From: Alloprevotella sp.
GTDB lineage: Bacteria; Bacteroidota; Bacteroidia; Bacteroidales; Bacteroidaceae
Length of the DNA stretch: 43,563 nt
Direction: 5' to 3'
Assembly (NCBI GenBank): GCA_017477205.1
Contig: JAFUXE010000018.1
Coordinates: 1 to 43,563 of the forward strand
The translations under genes were made by a program, and so were the position numbers. The notes beneath the pieces were generated by a model. The model searched no databases. It saw only the letters and a program-made list of their open reading frames with translations, and was not told the DNA's origin. Shown here one piece after another: positions 1 through 6,537 of the stretch; positions within the stretch are counted from its first letter, which is position 1; every line of letters begins with the position of its first letter.

Positions 1-1
1 C

Positions 2-97
2 GTCAACCTCTTCGCCGCGCTCATCGCATACAATCTCATGCCCAAAAAGCCGCAGATGAACATTGAGATTATTGACAAAAGCAGGATTATTGCCTAA
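2..97 (+). CDS. C-terminal fragment, possible transposase
   Basis: An open frame enters from the left edge and ends at TAA 95-97, giving 31 residues that begin VNLFAALIAYNLMPKKPQM. A hydrophobic NLFAALIAY stretch followed by a KKP motif close to the stop resembles the ends of DDE transposases (IS4-like) in Bacteroidetes, but the fragment is too short to be sure. No IS terminal repeat was identified downstream. The only hint is that TTACGCCGAACTCACGTT (100-117) is loosely repeated at 445-462. It could instead be the end of an unrelated helical protein. Confidence 0.35.
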   Translation, partial: VNLFAALIAYNLMPKKPQMNIEIIDKSRIIA

Positions 98-567
98 TCT
101 TACGCCGAACTCACGTTGATGAAGGTTCTCCCAGAGCTAACTTACTTAAACCGGATAATGGGACCGCAGTTAGTCCACAAAGCGTATCTGTGTCGTTTCA
201 GTTTCGTCTTAGCCTCGTCTCAGGCAGGCTACAGGCAGCACATTTGTTCGATAGTTCTTCGATAGTTCTCCAATAGTTCTCCGATAAAAATCGAACAACT
301 ATCGAACAACTATCGAAGAACTATCGAACAACTAATGGGAAACAATGCTTGCTGAATGCTCTCTGATAGCTTGCTAATCCCTGTCTGCACTGTGGTAGCC
401 GGCAGGCAAAGGATAGAACATACATCGCTTAATGCTTACGTCGCTTACATCGGACTCACGTCAAAACCTACGTGGCCGTTTTGGATTGAAGCGGAACCGC
501 AAACGAGTTCTTATGGCCCTCCGTTCCTTGAAAACGAACACGCAAGAAGCAGTTTTTCGGAAAAAAG
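98..567. other. Gene-poor stretch after the partial frame
   Basis: No convincing gene is visible. Two overlapping short frames (356-586 and 432-656) have no recognisable product; one stops just before the promoter of the next gene and the other runs through it. The notable content is the 11-bp iterated palindrome at 241-334 and a loose direct repeat (100-117 and 445-462), which might be remains of a mobile element. Confidence 0.5.
241..334. repeat. Iterated 11-bp palindrome
   Basis: The right arm is four head-to-tail 11-mers TCGAACAACTA (291-301, 302-312, 313-323 with one C to G change, 324-334). The left arm carries the reverse complement, TAGTTcTTCGA-type units, at 252-262, 263-273 and 274-284, plus a decayed unit at 241-251. 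The arms are separated by the 6-nt loop TAAAAA (285-290). The 252-262/313-323 pair is perfect and the others have 2-4 mismatches. The unit is about one helical turn, so bound proteins would stack on one face. It lies between a possible transposase end and the promoter of the ATPase gene. Function unknown; it could be a miniature element, a terminator-like hairpin or a protein-binding array. Confidence 0.85.
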
Positions 568-651
568 TTTGTCGGTTAGGGAATAATGATTACCTTTGCG
601 CCGTAACCGGGAGTTCCGAAACACCGTTTTCGGAAAAACCATTTTCGGAAA
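553..651 (+). promoter_or_regulatory. Repeated TTTTCGGAAAA motif and 5' UTR hairpin
   Basis: The near-palindrome TTTTCGGAAAA(A) occurs three times: at 554-564, touching the -33 box, and at about 627-638 and 642-651 in the 5' UTR. Bases 614-621 (TTCCGAAA) pair perfectly with 628-635 (TTTCGGAA) across a 6-nt loop. The placement, one copy at the promoter and two downstream of the start point, fits an operator set for the ATPase gene. The regulator is unknown. Confidence 0.35.
568..598 (+). promoter_or_regulatory. Bacteroidetes promoter for the ATPase gene
   Basis: A -33 TTTG at 568-571 and a -7 TACCTTTG at 591-598 are separated by 19 bp, an exact match to the Bacteroidetes housekeeping consensus. 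Transcription would start near 604-606, leaving a leader of about 60 nt before the ATG at 668. Confidence 0.8.
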
Positions 652-667
652 GTTAGTTTAAGAAACC

Positions 668-1984
668 ATGAAGTTCTACGAAAGAGAAGACCTGCTGCAA
701 GAATTGCGCGCCATACAGGACGCCGCTGCAACGCAGGCTCAGATGACGGCCATTACGGGACGCCGCCGCAGCGGCAGAACACAGCTCATCATGAAGGCCA
801 CCGAGGGCCGTCCAACATTGTACTTCTATATCGCACGCAAGGCAGAGTCCATCCTCTGCTACGAATTCCAGGACGAGATGCAGCAGAGGCTGGAGCTGCC
901 CCTGATGGGCGACATCCACGATTTCCGCACACTCCTGAAGCAGATTATGGCGGCCTCGAAGGAGCGCACCTTCAACGTGGTCATTGACGAAGTGCAGGAA
1001 TTCAACACCATCAACCAGGGCATCTACACCGACCTGCAGAACATCTGGGACCGCAACAAGGACCGCAGCCACCTCTGCCTTTTCCTGCTGGGCTCGGACA
1101 CGGCACCCAGCATGCGCCTCTTCGACGGCAACCACGCACCGCTGGCAGGACGCGTCACGAACCGCTTCTGCCTGAAGCCCTACTCCTCCGCAGCCCTGCG
1201 GCATATCATGGCCGAGCACTATCCGGAGTTCACGGCAAAGGACCTGCTGGCCTTCTGGACCTTTACGGGCGGTGTACAGGGATACGTAGAGAAGCTGGTG
1301 CGCGAGGGAGCCTTCACGGCGGACGCCATCATTGACATGGTGACTCGCGAGGACTCCTACTTCCTCAACGAGGGTCGGTCGCTGCTGGTGGAGGACTTCG
1401 GGAAGGAATACACCATATACTTCTCCATCCTTGCCTGCATAGCCTTGGACATCACGTCGCGCTCGCTCATCGAGGAGTATATCCAGAAGGAGATAGGCGG
1501 CTACCTGACGCGCCTGGAGACGGACTTCCACCTGATTCGCAAGCAGACACCGCTGTTCAGCAAGTCCGGCAGCAAAAATGTGCGCTATACGCTGGACGAC
1601 AACTTCCTGCGCTTCTGGTTCCGCTATATCTATCGCAACATGCAGCTTGTCAGCACGGGCAAGCTCGATGAACTGCGGGAGAAGATACGCAGCGACTTCG
1701 ACGCCTATGCCGAGAAGTGCCTGCTGGGCTACTATGTCCAGCAGTTCCGCGAATGCGGAGAGTTCACGACCATTGGCGGATGGTGGGATCATCGCGGCGA
1801 GAACGACCTGGATCTCATCGGTATCAACGAGAATACGCACAAGGCCGTCGTGGCACGCGTGGCCTACGAGCAGACGGAGGCCGACCTGCACACGCTGGCA
1901 CGAAAGACGGCGGTGCTGCCCGAGGTGTTCCAGGGCTACGAGGTAGAATACCGCTCCCTGGGGCTTGAGGGGCTGATGCCGTAG
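668..1984 (+). CDS. AAA ATPase / DUF234-type protein with altered motifs
   Basis: 438 residues. The fold order matches the ATPase_2-DUF234 family that is widespread in Bacteroidetes and archaea: an N-terminal P-loop ATPase, a winged-helix middle (FLRFWFRYIYRN around 317-328) and a C-terminal PD-(D/E)xK-like domain (GGWWDHRGENDLDLIG). Walker B is intact (VVIDEVQEF, D107-E108). The Walker A loop reads G31-RRRSG-R37-T, so arginine stands where the catalytic lysine is expected. In the C-terminal domain E378 and D382 are present, but the position where relatives carry E-x-K reads A396-R397-V398. ATP hydrolysis and any nuclease activity may therefore be weakened or lost (inference). The cellular role of the family is not established. 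The next gene starts 4 nt after its stop. Confidence 0.8.
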   Translation: MKFYEREDLLQELRAIQDAAATQAQMTAITGRRRSGRTQLIMKATEGRPTLYFYIARKAESILCYEFQDEMQQRLELPLMGDIHDFRTLLKQIMAASKERTFNVVIDEVQEFNTINQGIYTDLQNIWDRNKDRSHLCLFLLGSDTAPSMRLFDGNHAPLAGRVTNRFCLKPYSSAALRHIMAEHYPEFTAKDLLAFWTFTGGVQGYVEKLVREGAFTADAIIDMVTREDSYFLNEGRSLLVEDFGKEYTIYFSILACIALDITSRSLIEEYIQKEIGGYLTRLETDFHLIRKQTPLFSKSGSKNVRYTLDDNFLRFWFRYIYRNMQLVSTGKLDELREKIRSDFDAYAEKCLLGYYVQQFRECGEFTTIGGWWDHRGENDLDLIGINENTHKAVVARVAYEQTEADLHTLARKTAVLPEVFQGYEVEYRSLGLEGLMP

Positions 1985-1988
1985 CAGG

Positions 1989-2618
1989 ATGGATGCGCTG
2001 ATACCTTGGGTGCTGGAGCACCTGAACTACTGGGTGGTGACGCTGTTCATGATGGTGGAGAGTTCCTTCATCCCCTTTCCCAGTGAAGTTGTTGTGCCAC
2101 CTGCGGCATGGAAGTCCATGTCCGACCCCGAAATGAACTTTTTCCTCGTCGTCGTCTTCGCCACGATAGGCGCGGATTTGGGTGCCCTCGTCAACTACTA
2201 CCTCTCCCGTTGGCTGGGACGTCCCATCGTGTATCGCTTTGCCGACAGCCGCCTGGGACACATCTGCCTCATCGACCGCCAGAAAGTGGAGCGTGCGGAG
2301 CAGTTCTTCCGTGACCACGGAGCCGCAAGCACCTTCTTCGGCCGCCTCGTCCCTGCCGTCCGGCAGCTTATCAGCATCCCCGCAGGGCTTTCGGGCATGC
2401 CGATACGTCCCTTCCTGCTCTACACCACGCTCGGTGCCGGAACGTGGAATACGGTGCTGGCACTCATCGGCTATGCGCTCTACCGCTTCACGGACATGAA
2501 GACGGTGGAGGACGTGCGCATCGCCGCCACGCATTACAGCCACGAAATCGGCTATGTCCTGCTGGCTGCCGCCGTTCTCGTCGTGGCCTATCTCATCTAT
2601 AAAGGCTGGAAGAAGTAG
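1989..2618 (+). CDS. DedA family inner-membrane protein
   Basis: 209 residues with four to five hydrophobic segments. DedA/SNARE-assoc hallmarks are visible: ESSFIPFPSEVVVPPAA near the N-terminus (acidic residue and prolines of the first re-entrant loop), GADLGALVNYYLSRWLGRP, and FFGRLVPAVRQLISIPAGLSGM with the conserved arginines of the second loop. DedA proteins support membrane homeostasis and proton-motive force, and some members translocate undecaprenyl phosphate or phosphatidylethanolamine; the substrate here cannot be read from sequence. The start is chosen 4 nt after the ATPase stop, so the two genes are probably co-transcribed. Confidence 0.88.
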   Translation: MDALIPWVLEHLNYWVVTLFMMVESSFIPFPSEVVVPPAAWKSMSDPEMNFFLVVVFATIGADLGALVNYYLSRWLGRPIVYRFADSRLGHICLIDRQKVERAEQFFRDHGAASTFFGRLVPAVRQLISIPAGLSGMPIRPFLLYTTLGAGTWNTVLALIGYALYRFTDMKTVEDVRIAATHYSHEIGYVLLAAAVLVVAYLIYKGWKK

Positions 2619-2653
2619 TTTCCGGCCGCATACCAGCATCCCCCTGTACCGCT

Positions 2654-3448
2654 ATGTTCCGCATCCTCAAGTACCTTTCCGTCGGCATCCTTTTGCTGCT
2701 TCCCGCCCAGACCGGGCGGGCGCAGACGGAGCACCGCTGGCTTTTTGGCCTCGTGGGCAGCGAGAACATCCTTGACACCTACCTTTCCCCGCTTTCCTAC
2801 ACGGGCATGGCACACGGGACGCTGCACCGCTCGGAACGTCCCTCGCGGCTGGGGGACGGGCGCTGGGATGTTGTCTTCCAGAGCGTCACAAACTTCTCCT
2901 ACACTTCCTCTCCGACAGACGACGGCCATTACTTCGACGGGCAGGGAACGTTGGGCGGAGGCCTCGTCCGCGTGTGGATGCCCAGTGAGCATTGGCGCAT
3001 GACGGCGGGAGCCCTGCTGCAAGGAACGGGCGGCATCACCTACTCCACGCGCAACGGCAACAACCCCGTGCAGGGACGCCTGGGGGCAGAGCTGGCTCCC
3101 ACGGCCACCTGCGAATATGACTTCCACATTGGCCGCATGCCGCTGAAGGCGCGGGCGCAGTTGGACGTACCCCTGGTGGGGGCTATGTTCACACCCCGCT
3201 ACGGCCAATCCTACTATGAGCTGTTCTCCCTTGGCCACTACGACCGCAACGTAGTCCTCTCCCATCCCTTCAATGCCCCGTCAGCACGCCTCCTGACGAC
3301 CCTTGACTTCCGCATCCGCCACACGGTGCTCACCGTGGGCTACGAGGCCGACATCCGCCAGAGCCACGTTGCGGGCCTGAAACGTCACGCCTGGAGCCAT
3401 ACACTTGTCGTGGGTTTCGTGCGGAGGATGAAACGCATAAAGGACTGA
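2654..3448 (+). CDS. DUF3316-like outer-membrane protein
   Basis: 264 residues with a signal peptide (hydrophobic stretch to about residue 23, cleavage after GRAQ). The mature part has alternating aromatic/polar strands and the sequence LVGSENILDTYLSPLSYTG, typical of the DUF3316 family in Bacteroidetes, which is predicted to form a small outer-membrane beta-barrel. No function is known. It begins 35 bp after the DedA gene and no separate promoter was seen, so it probably belongs to the same transcript. The family assignment rests on memory of the LDTYLSP motif. Confidence 0.65.
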   Translation: MFRILKYLSVGILLLLPAQTGRAQTEHRWLFGLVGSENILDTYLSPLSYTGMAHGTLHRSERPSRLGDGRWDVVFQSVTNFSYTSSPTDDGHYFDGQGTLGGGLVRVWMPSEHWRMTAGALLQGTGGITYSTRNGNNPVQGRLGAELAPTATCEYDFHIGRMPLKARAQLDVPLVGAMFTPRYGQSYYELFSLGHYDRNVVLSHPFNAPSARLLTTLDFRIRHTVLTVGYEADIRQSHVAGLKRHAWSHTLVVGFVRRMKRIKD

Positions 3449-3473
3449 AGGCTGCTTATATATAATATATTGT

Positions 3474-4496
3474 ATGAAAAAGTCGCTCATACTCCTGAGC
3501 CTTGCGCTCACCGCCCTGTCCCTCCTTTCTTCCTGCATCACGGAGGACGTTCCCTCGGACACGCCGCAGGGGAACTTCGACGCGTTGTGGGAAACGATGG
3601 ACAGTCACTACTGCTTCTTTGCCGAGAAACGCGAGCAGTACGGTGTGGAGTGGAGCGAGGTTCGCCAGAAATATGCACCCGCCATTAGCGCTGGCATGTC
3701 GGACGAAGCCCTTTTTCAGGTGTTTGCCTCCATGCTTGCGGAGCTGCGCGACGGCCACGTGAACCTCTATGCCGCCCACGACGTGGCCCGCTATGCCGAC
3801 TGGTATGATGCCTATCCCGTGAACTATGCCGACACTTTGCTGCGCGCCTACCTTGGCCGTGCTGATGAATACCGGGTGGGCTCCTCCCTGCGCTATCGCA
3901 TCCTGGAGCACAACGTGGGCTATGTCCGCTGTGCCTCCTTCGAAAATGCCTTCGGCAGCGGGAATATCAGCGAGATGATAAACTACCTTGCGCTCTGCGA
4001 CGGCCTCATCGTTGACGTACGGAACAATGGCGGAGGCATGCTCACCTCTGCGCAGAAGCTCGCCAGCGTCTTCCTCAACGAGAAAACCACCGTCGGCTAC
4101 ATGCGCCACAAGACGGGGAGTGCCCACGATGCCTTCTCCGCCCCCCAGGCCATCACCTTGCAGCCCTTTGAGGGCCTGCGTTGGCAAAAGCCCCTCGTCA
4201 TCCTCACCAACCGCAGCACGTTCAGCGCGGCAAATGCCTTCGTCGGCTACCTGAAAGGCCGTCCCGGTGTCACCGTCCTTGGCGACCGCACGGGAGGCGG
4301 TGCCGGCCTGCCCTTCTCTTCCGAACTGCCTTGCGGATGGGCACTCCGCCTGAGTGCATGCCCTATGTACGATGTCGGGATGCGGTGTACCGAAGAGGGC
4401 ATAGACCCCGACGTGAACGTTCAGCTCACGTCAGAGGACTATCAGCGCTCGCGCGACACGATAATAGAAGCAGCCATCGCCCTGCTGAAAAAGTAA
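3474..4496 (+). CDS. S41 family lipoprotein peptidase
   Basis: 340 residues. The N-terminus is a lipoprotein signal with LLSSC as the lipobox, so the enzyme should be anchored in the envelope. An N-terminal helical domain (FDALWETMDSHYCFF) is followed by the S41 peptidase core: DGLIVDVRNNGGG, then NRSTFSAANAF with the likely nucleophile S251, then GDRTGGGAGLP. No PDZ domain is obvious between them, as in many Bacteroidetes S41 proteins. It probably processes exported proteins or peptides; the substrate is unknown. It is the last gene of the 668-4496 series, ending at a strong terminator one base after its stop. Confidence 0.88.
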   Translation: MKKSLILLSLALTALSLLSSCITEDVPSDTPQGNFDALWETMDSHYCFFAEKREQYGVEWSEVRQKYAPAISAGMSDEALFQVFASMLAELRDGHVNLYAAHDVARYADWYDAYPVNYADTLLRAYLGRADEYRVGSSLRYRILEHNVGYVRCASFENAFGSGNISEMINYLALCDGLIVDVRNNGGGMLTSAQKLASVFLNEKTTVGYMRHKTGSAHDAFSAPQAITLQPFEGLRWQKPLVILTNRSTFSAANAFVGYLKGRPGVTVLGDRTGGGAGLPFSSELPCGWALRLSACPMYDVGMRCTEEGIDPDVNVQLTSEDYQRSRDTIIEAAIALLKK

Positions 4497-4521
4497 AAGA
4501 GGCCTTCGGGCTTCTTTTTTT
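4497..4521 (+). terminator. Intrinsic terminator after the S41 gene
   Basis: AAGAGGCC (4497-4504) pairs with GGCTTCTT (4509-4516) around a TTCG tetraloop, with one G-U pair, and runs into a T tract at 4515-4521. Confidence 0.88.
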
Positions 4522-4534
4522 GTCCCTTTCGTTA

Positions 4535-4549
4535 AACTTCCGGGAAGTT
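4535..4549. promoter_or_regulatory. Perfect dyad upstream of the Spy-like gene
   Basis: AACTTCC-G-GGAAGTT is a perfect 7+7 palindrome around one base, followed by a further half-like GGGAAGT at 4550-4556. It sits 46 bp before the next start codon, in a region with no good -7 box. It could be an operator for an envelope-stress or metal-responsive regulator; this is inference from position only. Confidence 0.35.
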
Positions 4550-4595
4550 GGGAAGTCATACACGCGTATTCCAACCACAACAAACCAAAAAAGAT

Positions 4596-5153
4596 ATGAA
4601 GAGAAAACTAACTGCGATGCTGGCATTCGCCCTCCTGGCTTCCGGCTTCGCTATGGCGCAGGGACGTGGCGGCGACCCCGCACGCCGTGCCGAAAACCGC
4701 AAGCAGGCATTGGAGCGCCAAGCCCTTGAACAGGCAAAGGAGCTCAAACTTGACGACCCCACAACACTCTGGTTCTGCAATCTTTACATTGAATACCAGA
4801 CAGAGATGGGACGCATCCGCGAAGAGGCACGCCAGCAGATGCCGCATCCCGGAAAGCGCGACGAAGCCTCGCAGGACGAAGAACCCGGGCAAATGCGTGA
4901 GAAGGAGATGAAGAAACTCTCCGACGAAGAAGCAGAGAAGCTCATCGTGGGGTCTATGGACCTTTCCGAAAAGGAACTCAAGCTGAAACGCGAATACTAT
5001 CCCCGCTTTCGCGAAAAACTTGCTCCCTCGCAACTTGTGCGCATCTTTGTGCGTCCGCAGCGTAATGGCGGTGGCCGAGGATGGAATAACAATAACAATT
5101 TCGGTCCCGGACGCTTCGGTGGTCCCGGCTTCCCGCCTCCCGGACGTTTTTAA
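4596..5153 (+). CDS. Spy/CpxP-like periplasmic helical protein
   Basis: 185 residues from the ATG at 4596, chosen because it opens a clean signal peptide (MKRKLTAMLAFALLASGFAMAQ); an upstream in-frame ATG at 4548 would bury it. The mature protein is highly charged and helical, with RRAENRKQALERQALEQAKELKL, a methionine/glutamate-rich middle and KREYYPRFREKLAPSQLVRIF. That pattern resembles Bacteroidetes Spy/CpxP-like proteins, which bind unfolded proteins or sense metals in the periplasm. The last 30 residues are a low-complexity G/N/P/F tail. A terminator precedes the gene and another follows it, so it is probably monocistronic. Confidence 0.6.
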   Translation: MKRKLTAMLAFALLASGFAMAQGRGGDPARRAENRKQALERQALEQAKELKLDDPTTLWFCNLYIEYQTEMGRIREEARQQMPHPGKRDEASQDEEPGQMREKEMKKLSDEEAEKLIVGSMDLSEKELKLKREYYPRFREKLAPSQLVRIFVRPQRNGGGRGWNNNNNFGPGRFGGPGFPPPGRF

Positions 5154-5195
5154 AACGGGCCTCACAGAACTTTAAAATCCCAAAGCGTCCAGGAC

Positions 5196-5236
5196 AGGAG
5201 CGAGAGCGCACTCGTGCGTCTCCCGCTCCTTTTTTT
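5196..5236 (+). terminator. Intrinsic terminator after the Spy-like gene
   Basis: AGGAGCG (5196-5202) pairs with CGCTCCT (5224-5230). An inner stem CGCA/TGCG (5207-5210/5215-5218) closes a CTCG loop. The T run covers 5230-5236. Confidence 0.85.
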
Positions 5237-5245
5237 GCGTGTTTA

Positions 5246-5278
5246 TGTGCGACAAGTCGCTGCAAAGTGCTACATTTG
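5246..5278 (+). promoter_or_regulatory. Promoter for glutathione peroxidase
   Basis: The -7 box TACATTTG at 5271-5278 is a full TAnnTTTG match. The -33 region TGTG at 5246-5249 (21-bp spacing) is weak. The leader to ATG 5304 would be about 20 nt. Confidence 0.65.
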
Positions 5279-5303
5279 CGCCCACAAACAGACCGATTTT
5301 ATC

Positions 5304-5918
5304 ATGAAAAAACTGATTTTCTCCCTTACGATGCTGCTTCTCGCCCTTCCGTATGCGGGAGCGCAGCGCAATGTTTACAAGTTCTCCGTCACAGACATGG
5401 AGGGCGGCGTACAAAAGCTTTCCGGGTACAAAGGGAAGGTGCTTCTCATCGTCAACACCGCCACGCGCTGCGGTTTCACCCCGCAGTATGAGGAGCTTCA
5501 GGCCCTCTACGACCGCTACCAGGCGGAAGGGCTCGAAATTCTTGACTTTCCCTGCAACCAGTTTGGCGAGCAGGCACCAGGCAGCATTCGTGAAATCCAC
5601 GAGTTCTGCTCTGCTACCTTCAATATCACTTTCCCTCAGTTTGCGAAGGTAGATGTCAATGGTGACACGGCCTCTCCTCTCTTCACGTACCTGAAGAAGA
5701 AGCAAGGTTTCCGAGGCTTCGACACCTCCGACCGTATGGGTTCCCTGCTTGACGGCATGTTGCGCGGGCAGGATGCCGAGTACGACAAAAAACCAGACAT
5801 CAAGTGGAACTTCACGAAGTTTCTCGTTGACCGCAAAGGGCGTGTCGTGCGCCGCTTTGAACCCACGGAATCCATCTCTGATGTGGAGAAGGCCGTAAAG
5901 GATGCCCTTGGCCAATAG
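5304..5918 (+). CDS. Glutathione peroxidase family thiol peroxidase
   Basis: 204 residues. The ATG at 5304 gives a signal peptide (MKKLIFSLTMLLLALPYAGAQ) and lies just behind the promoter; the frame is open further upstream without a better start. The family signature is complete: NTATRCGFTPQY with peroxidatic C56 (cysteine rather than selenocysteine), FPCNQFG with Q86, and IKWNFTKFLV with W168-N169, making the Cys-Gln-Trp-Asn active site. It should reduce H2O2 or lipid hydroperoxides in the periplasm, probably with thioredoxin-like rather than glutathione donors. The exported location is the less usual feature. Confidence 0.93.
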   Translation: MKKLIFSLTMLLLALPYAGAQRNVYKFSVTDMEGGVQKLSGYKGKVLLIVNTATRCGFTPQYEELQALYDRYQAEGLEILDFPCNQFGEQAPGSIREIHEFCSATFNITFPQFAKVDVNGDTASPLFTYLKKKQGFRGFDTSDRMGSLLDGMLRGQDAEYDKKPDIKWNFTKFLVDRKGRVVRRFEPTESISDVEKAVKDALGQ

Positions 5919-5968
5919 TGCGTAATGCTCAAGTATGTTCCTAAATGTCCCTATAAAATAATAAAGAA

Positions 5969-6418
5969 ATGTTATTCGATCAAGTAAGCAAAGACATCTT
6001 CGCCGCCATGAAGGCGAAGGACAAGGTGCGCCTCGAAGCACTCCGTAATATCAAGAAACTCTTCCTCGAAGCAAAAACGGCTCCCGGTGCCGGAGACGAG
6101 CTGTCCGATGCCGATGCGCTGAAGATTCTTGCCAAGCTCGCCAAGCAAGGCAAGGATGCTGCCGCCATCTTCCGCGAGCAGAACCGTCCCGACCTTGCAG
6201 AAGGCGAGGAGGCTCAGGTTGCCGTCATCGAGGAGTATCTTCCCAAGCCCCTCAGCGAGGAGGAGCTCACCGCACAGCTTCGCGACATCATTGCCGAGAC
6301 AGGAGCCGCCGGCCCGAAGGACATGGGCAAGGTGATGGGTGTTGCGACGAAGAAGTTTGCCGGACGTGCCGACGGCAAGGTGGTTTCCACCCTTGTTCGT
6401 CAGTTGCTCTCGGAGTAA
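5969..6418 (+). CDS. GatB/YqeY domain protein
   Basis: 149 residues, the usual length of free-standing YqeY proteins. The N-terminus (LFDQVSKDIFAAMKAKDKVRLEALRNIKKLFLEAKTAPG) is the canonical helical start and the C-terminus (DMGKVMGVATKKFAGRADGKVVSTLVRQLL) matches the GatB tail-like domain. The family resembles the tRNA-binding tail of amidotransferase GatB, and its own role is poorly defined. It starts 50 bp after the peroxidase gene and may share that promoter. Confidence 0.92.
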   Translation: MLFDQVSKDIFAAMKAKDKVRLEALRNIKKLFLEAKTAPGAGDELSDADALKILAKLAKQGKDAAAIFREQNRPDLAEGEEAQVAVIEEYLPKPLSEEELTAQLRDIIAETGAAGPKDMGKVMGVATKKFAGRADGKVVSTLVRQLLSE

Positions 6419-6449
6419 CCTGATTTGAAAAGCCGGAAAATCCCGCTTC

Positions 6450-6485
6450 CACCTGCTCTTCACCACCATGTGCGAAGGGCAGGTG
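6450..6485 (+). terminator. Strong hairpin after yqeY, possible terminator
   Basis: CACCTGCTCTTC (6450-6461) pairs with GAAGGGCAGGTG (6474-6485), 12 bp with one G-U pair and a 12-nt loop. There is no T run behind it, so termination is uncertain. Its last base is the first base of the -33 box of the next promoter. Confidence 0.5.
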
Positions 6486-6515
6486 TTGCGTTGTAGAAAT
6501 TATTTTGTATTTTCG
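6485..6515 (+). promoter_or_regulatory. Probable promoter for the membrane sulfatase
   Basis: GTTG (6485-6488), 19 bp, then TATTTTCG (6508-6515): each box has one mismatch to TTTG/TAnnTTTG and the spacing is ideal. The leader to ATG 6538 would be about 15-20 nt. Confidence 0.5.
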
Positions 6516-6537
6516 CGGCCGCTTATAGCTATGTTCT

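Noticed and set aside
356..656. Two overlapping 74-76 codon frames
   Set aside because: No start signals, no homology, and one runs through the promoter and leader of the ATPase gene.
653..1891. 412-codon minus-strand frame
   Set aside because: Antisense shadow of the AAA ATPase gene, which has a consensus promoter and family motifs.
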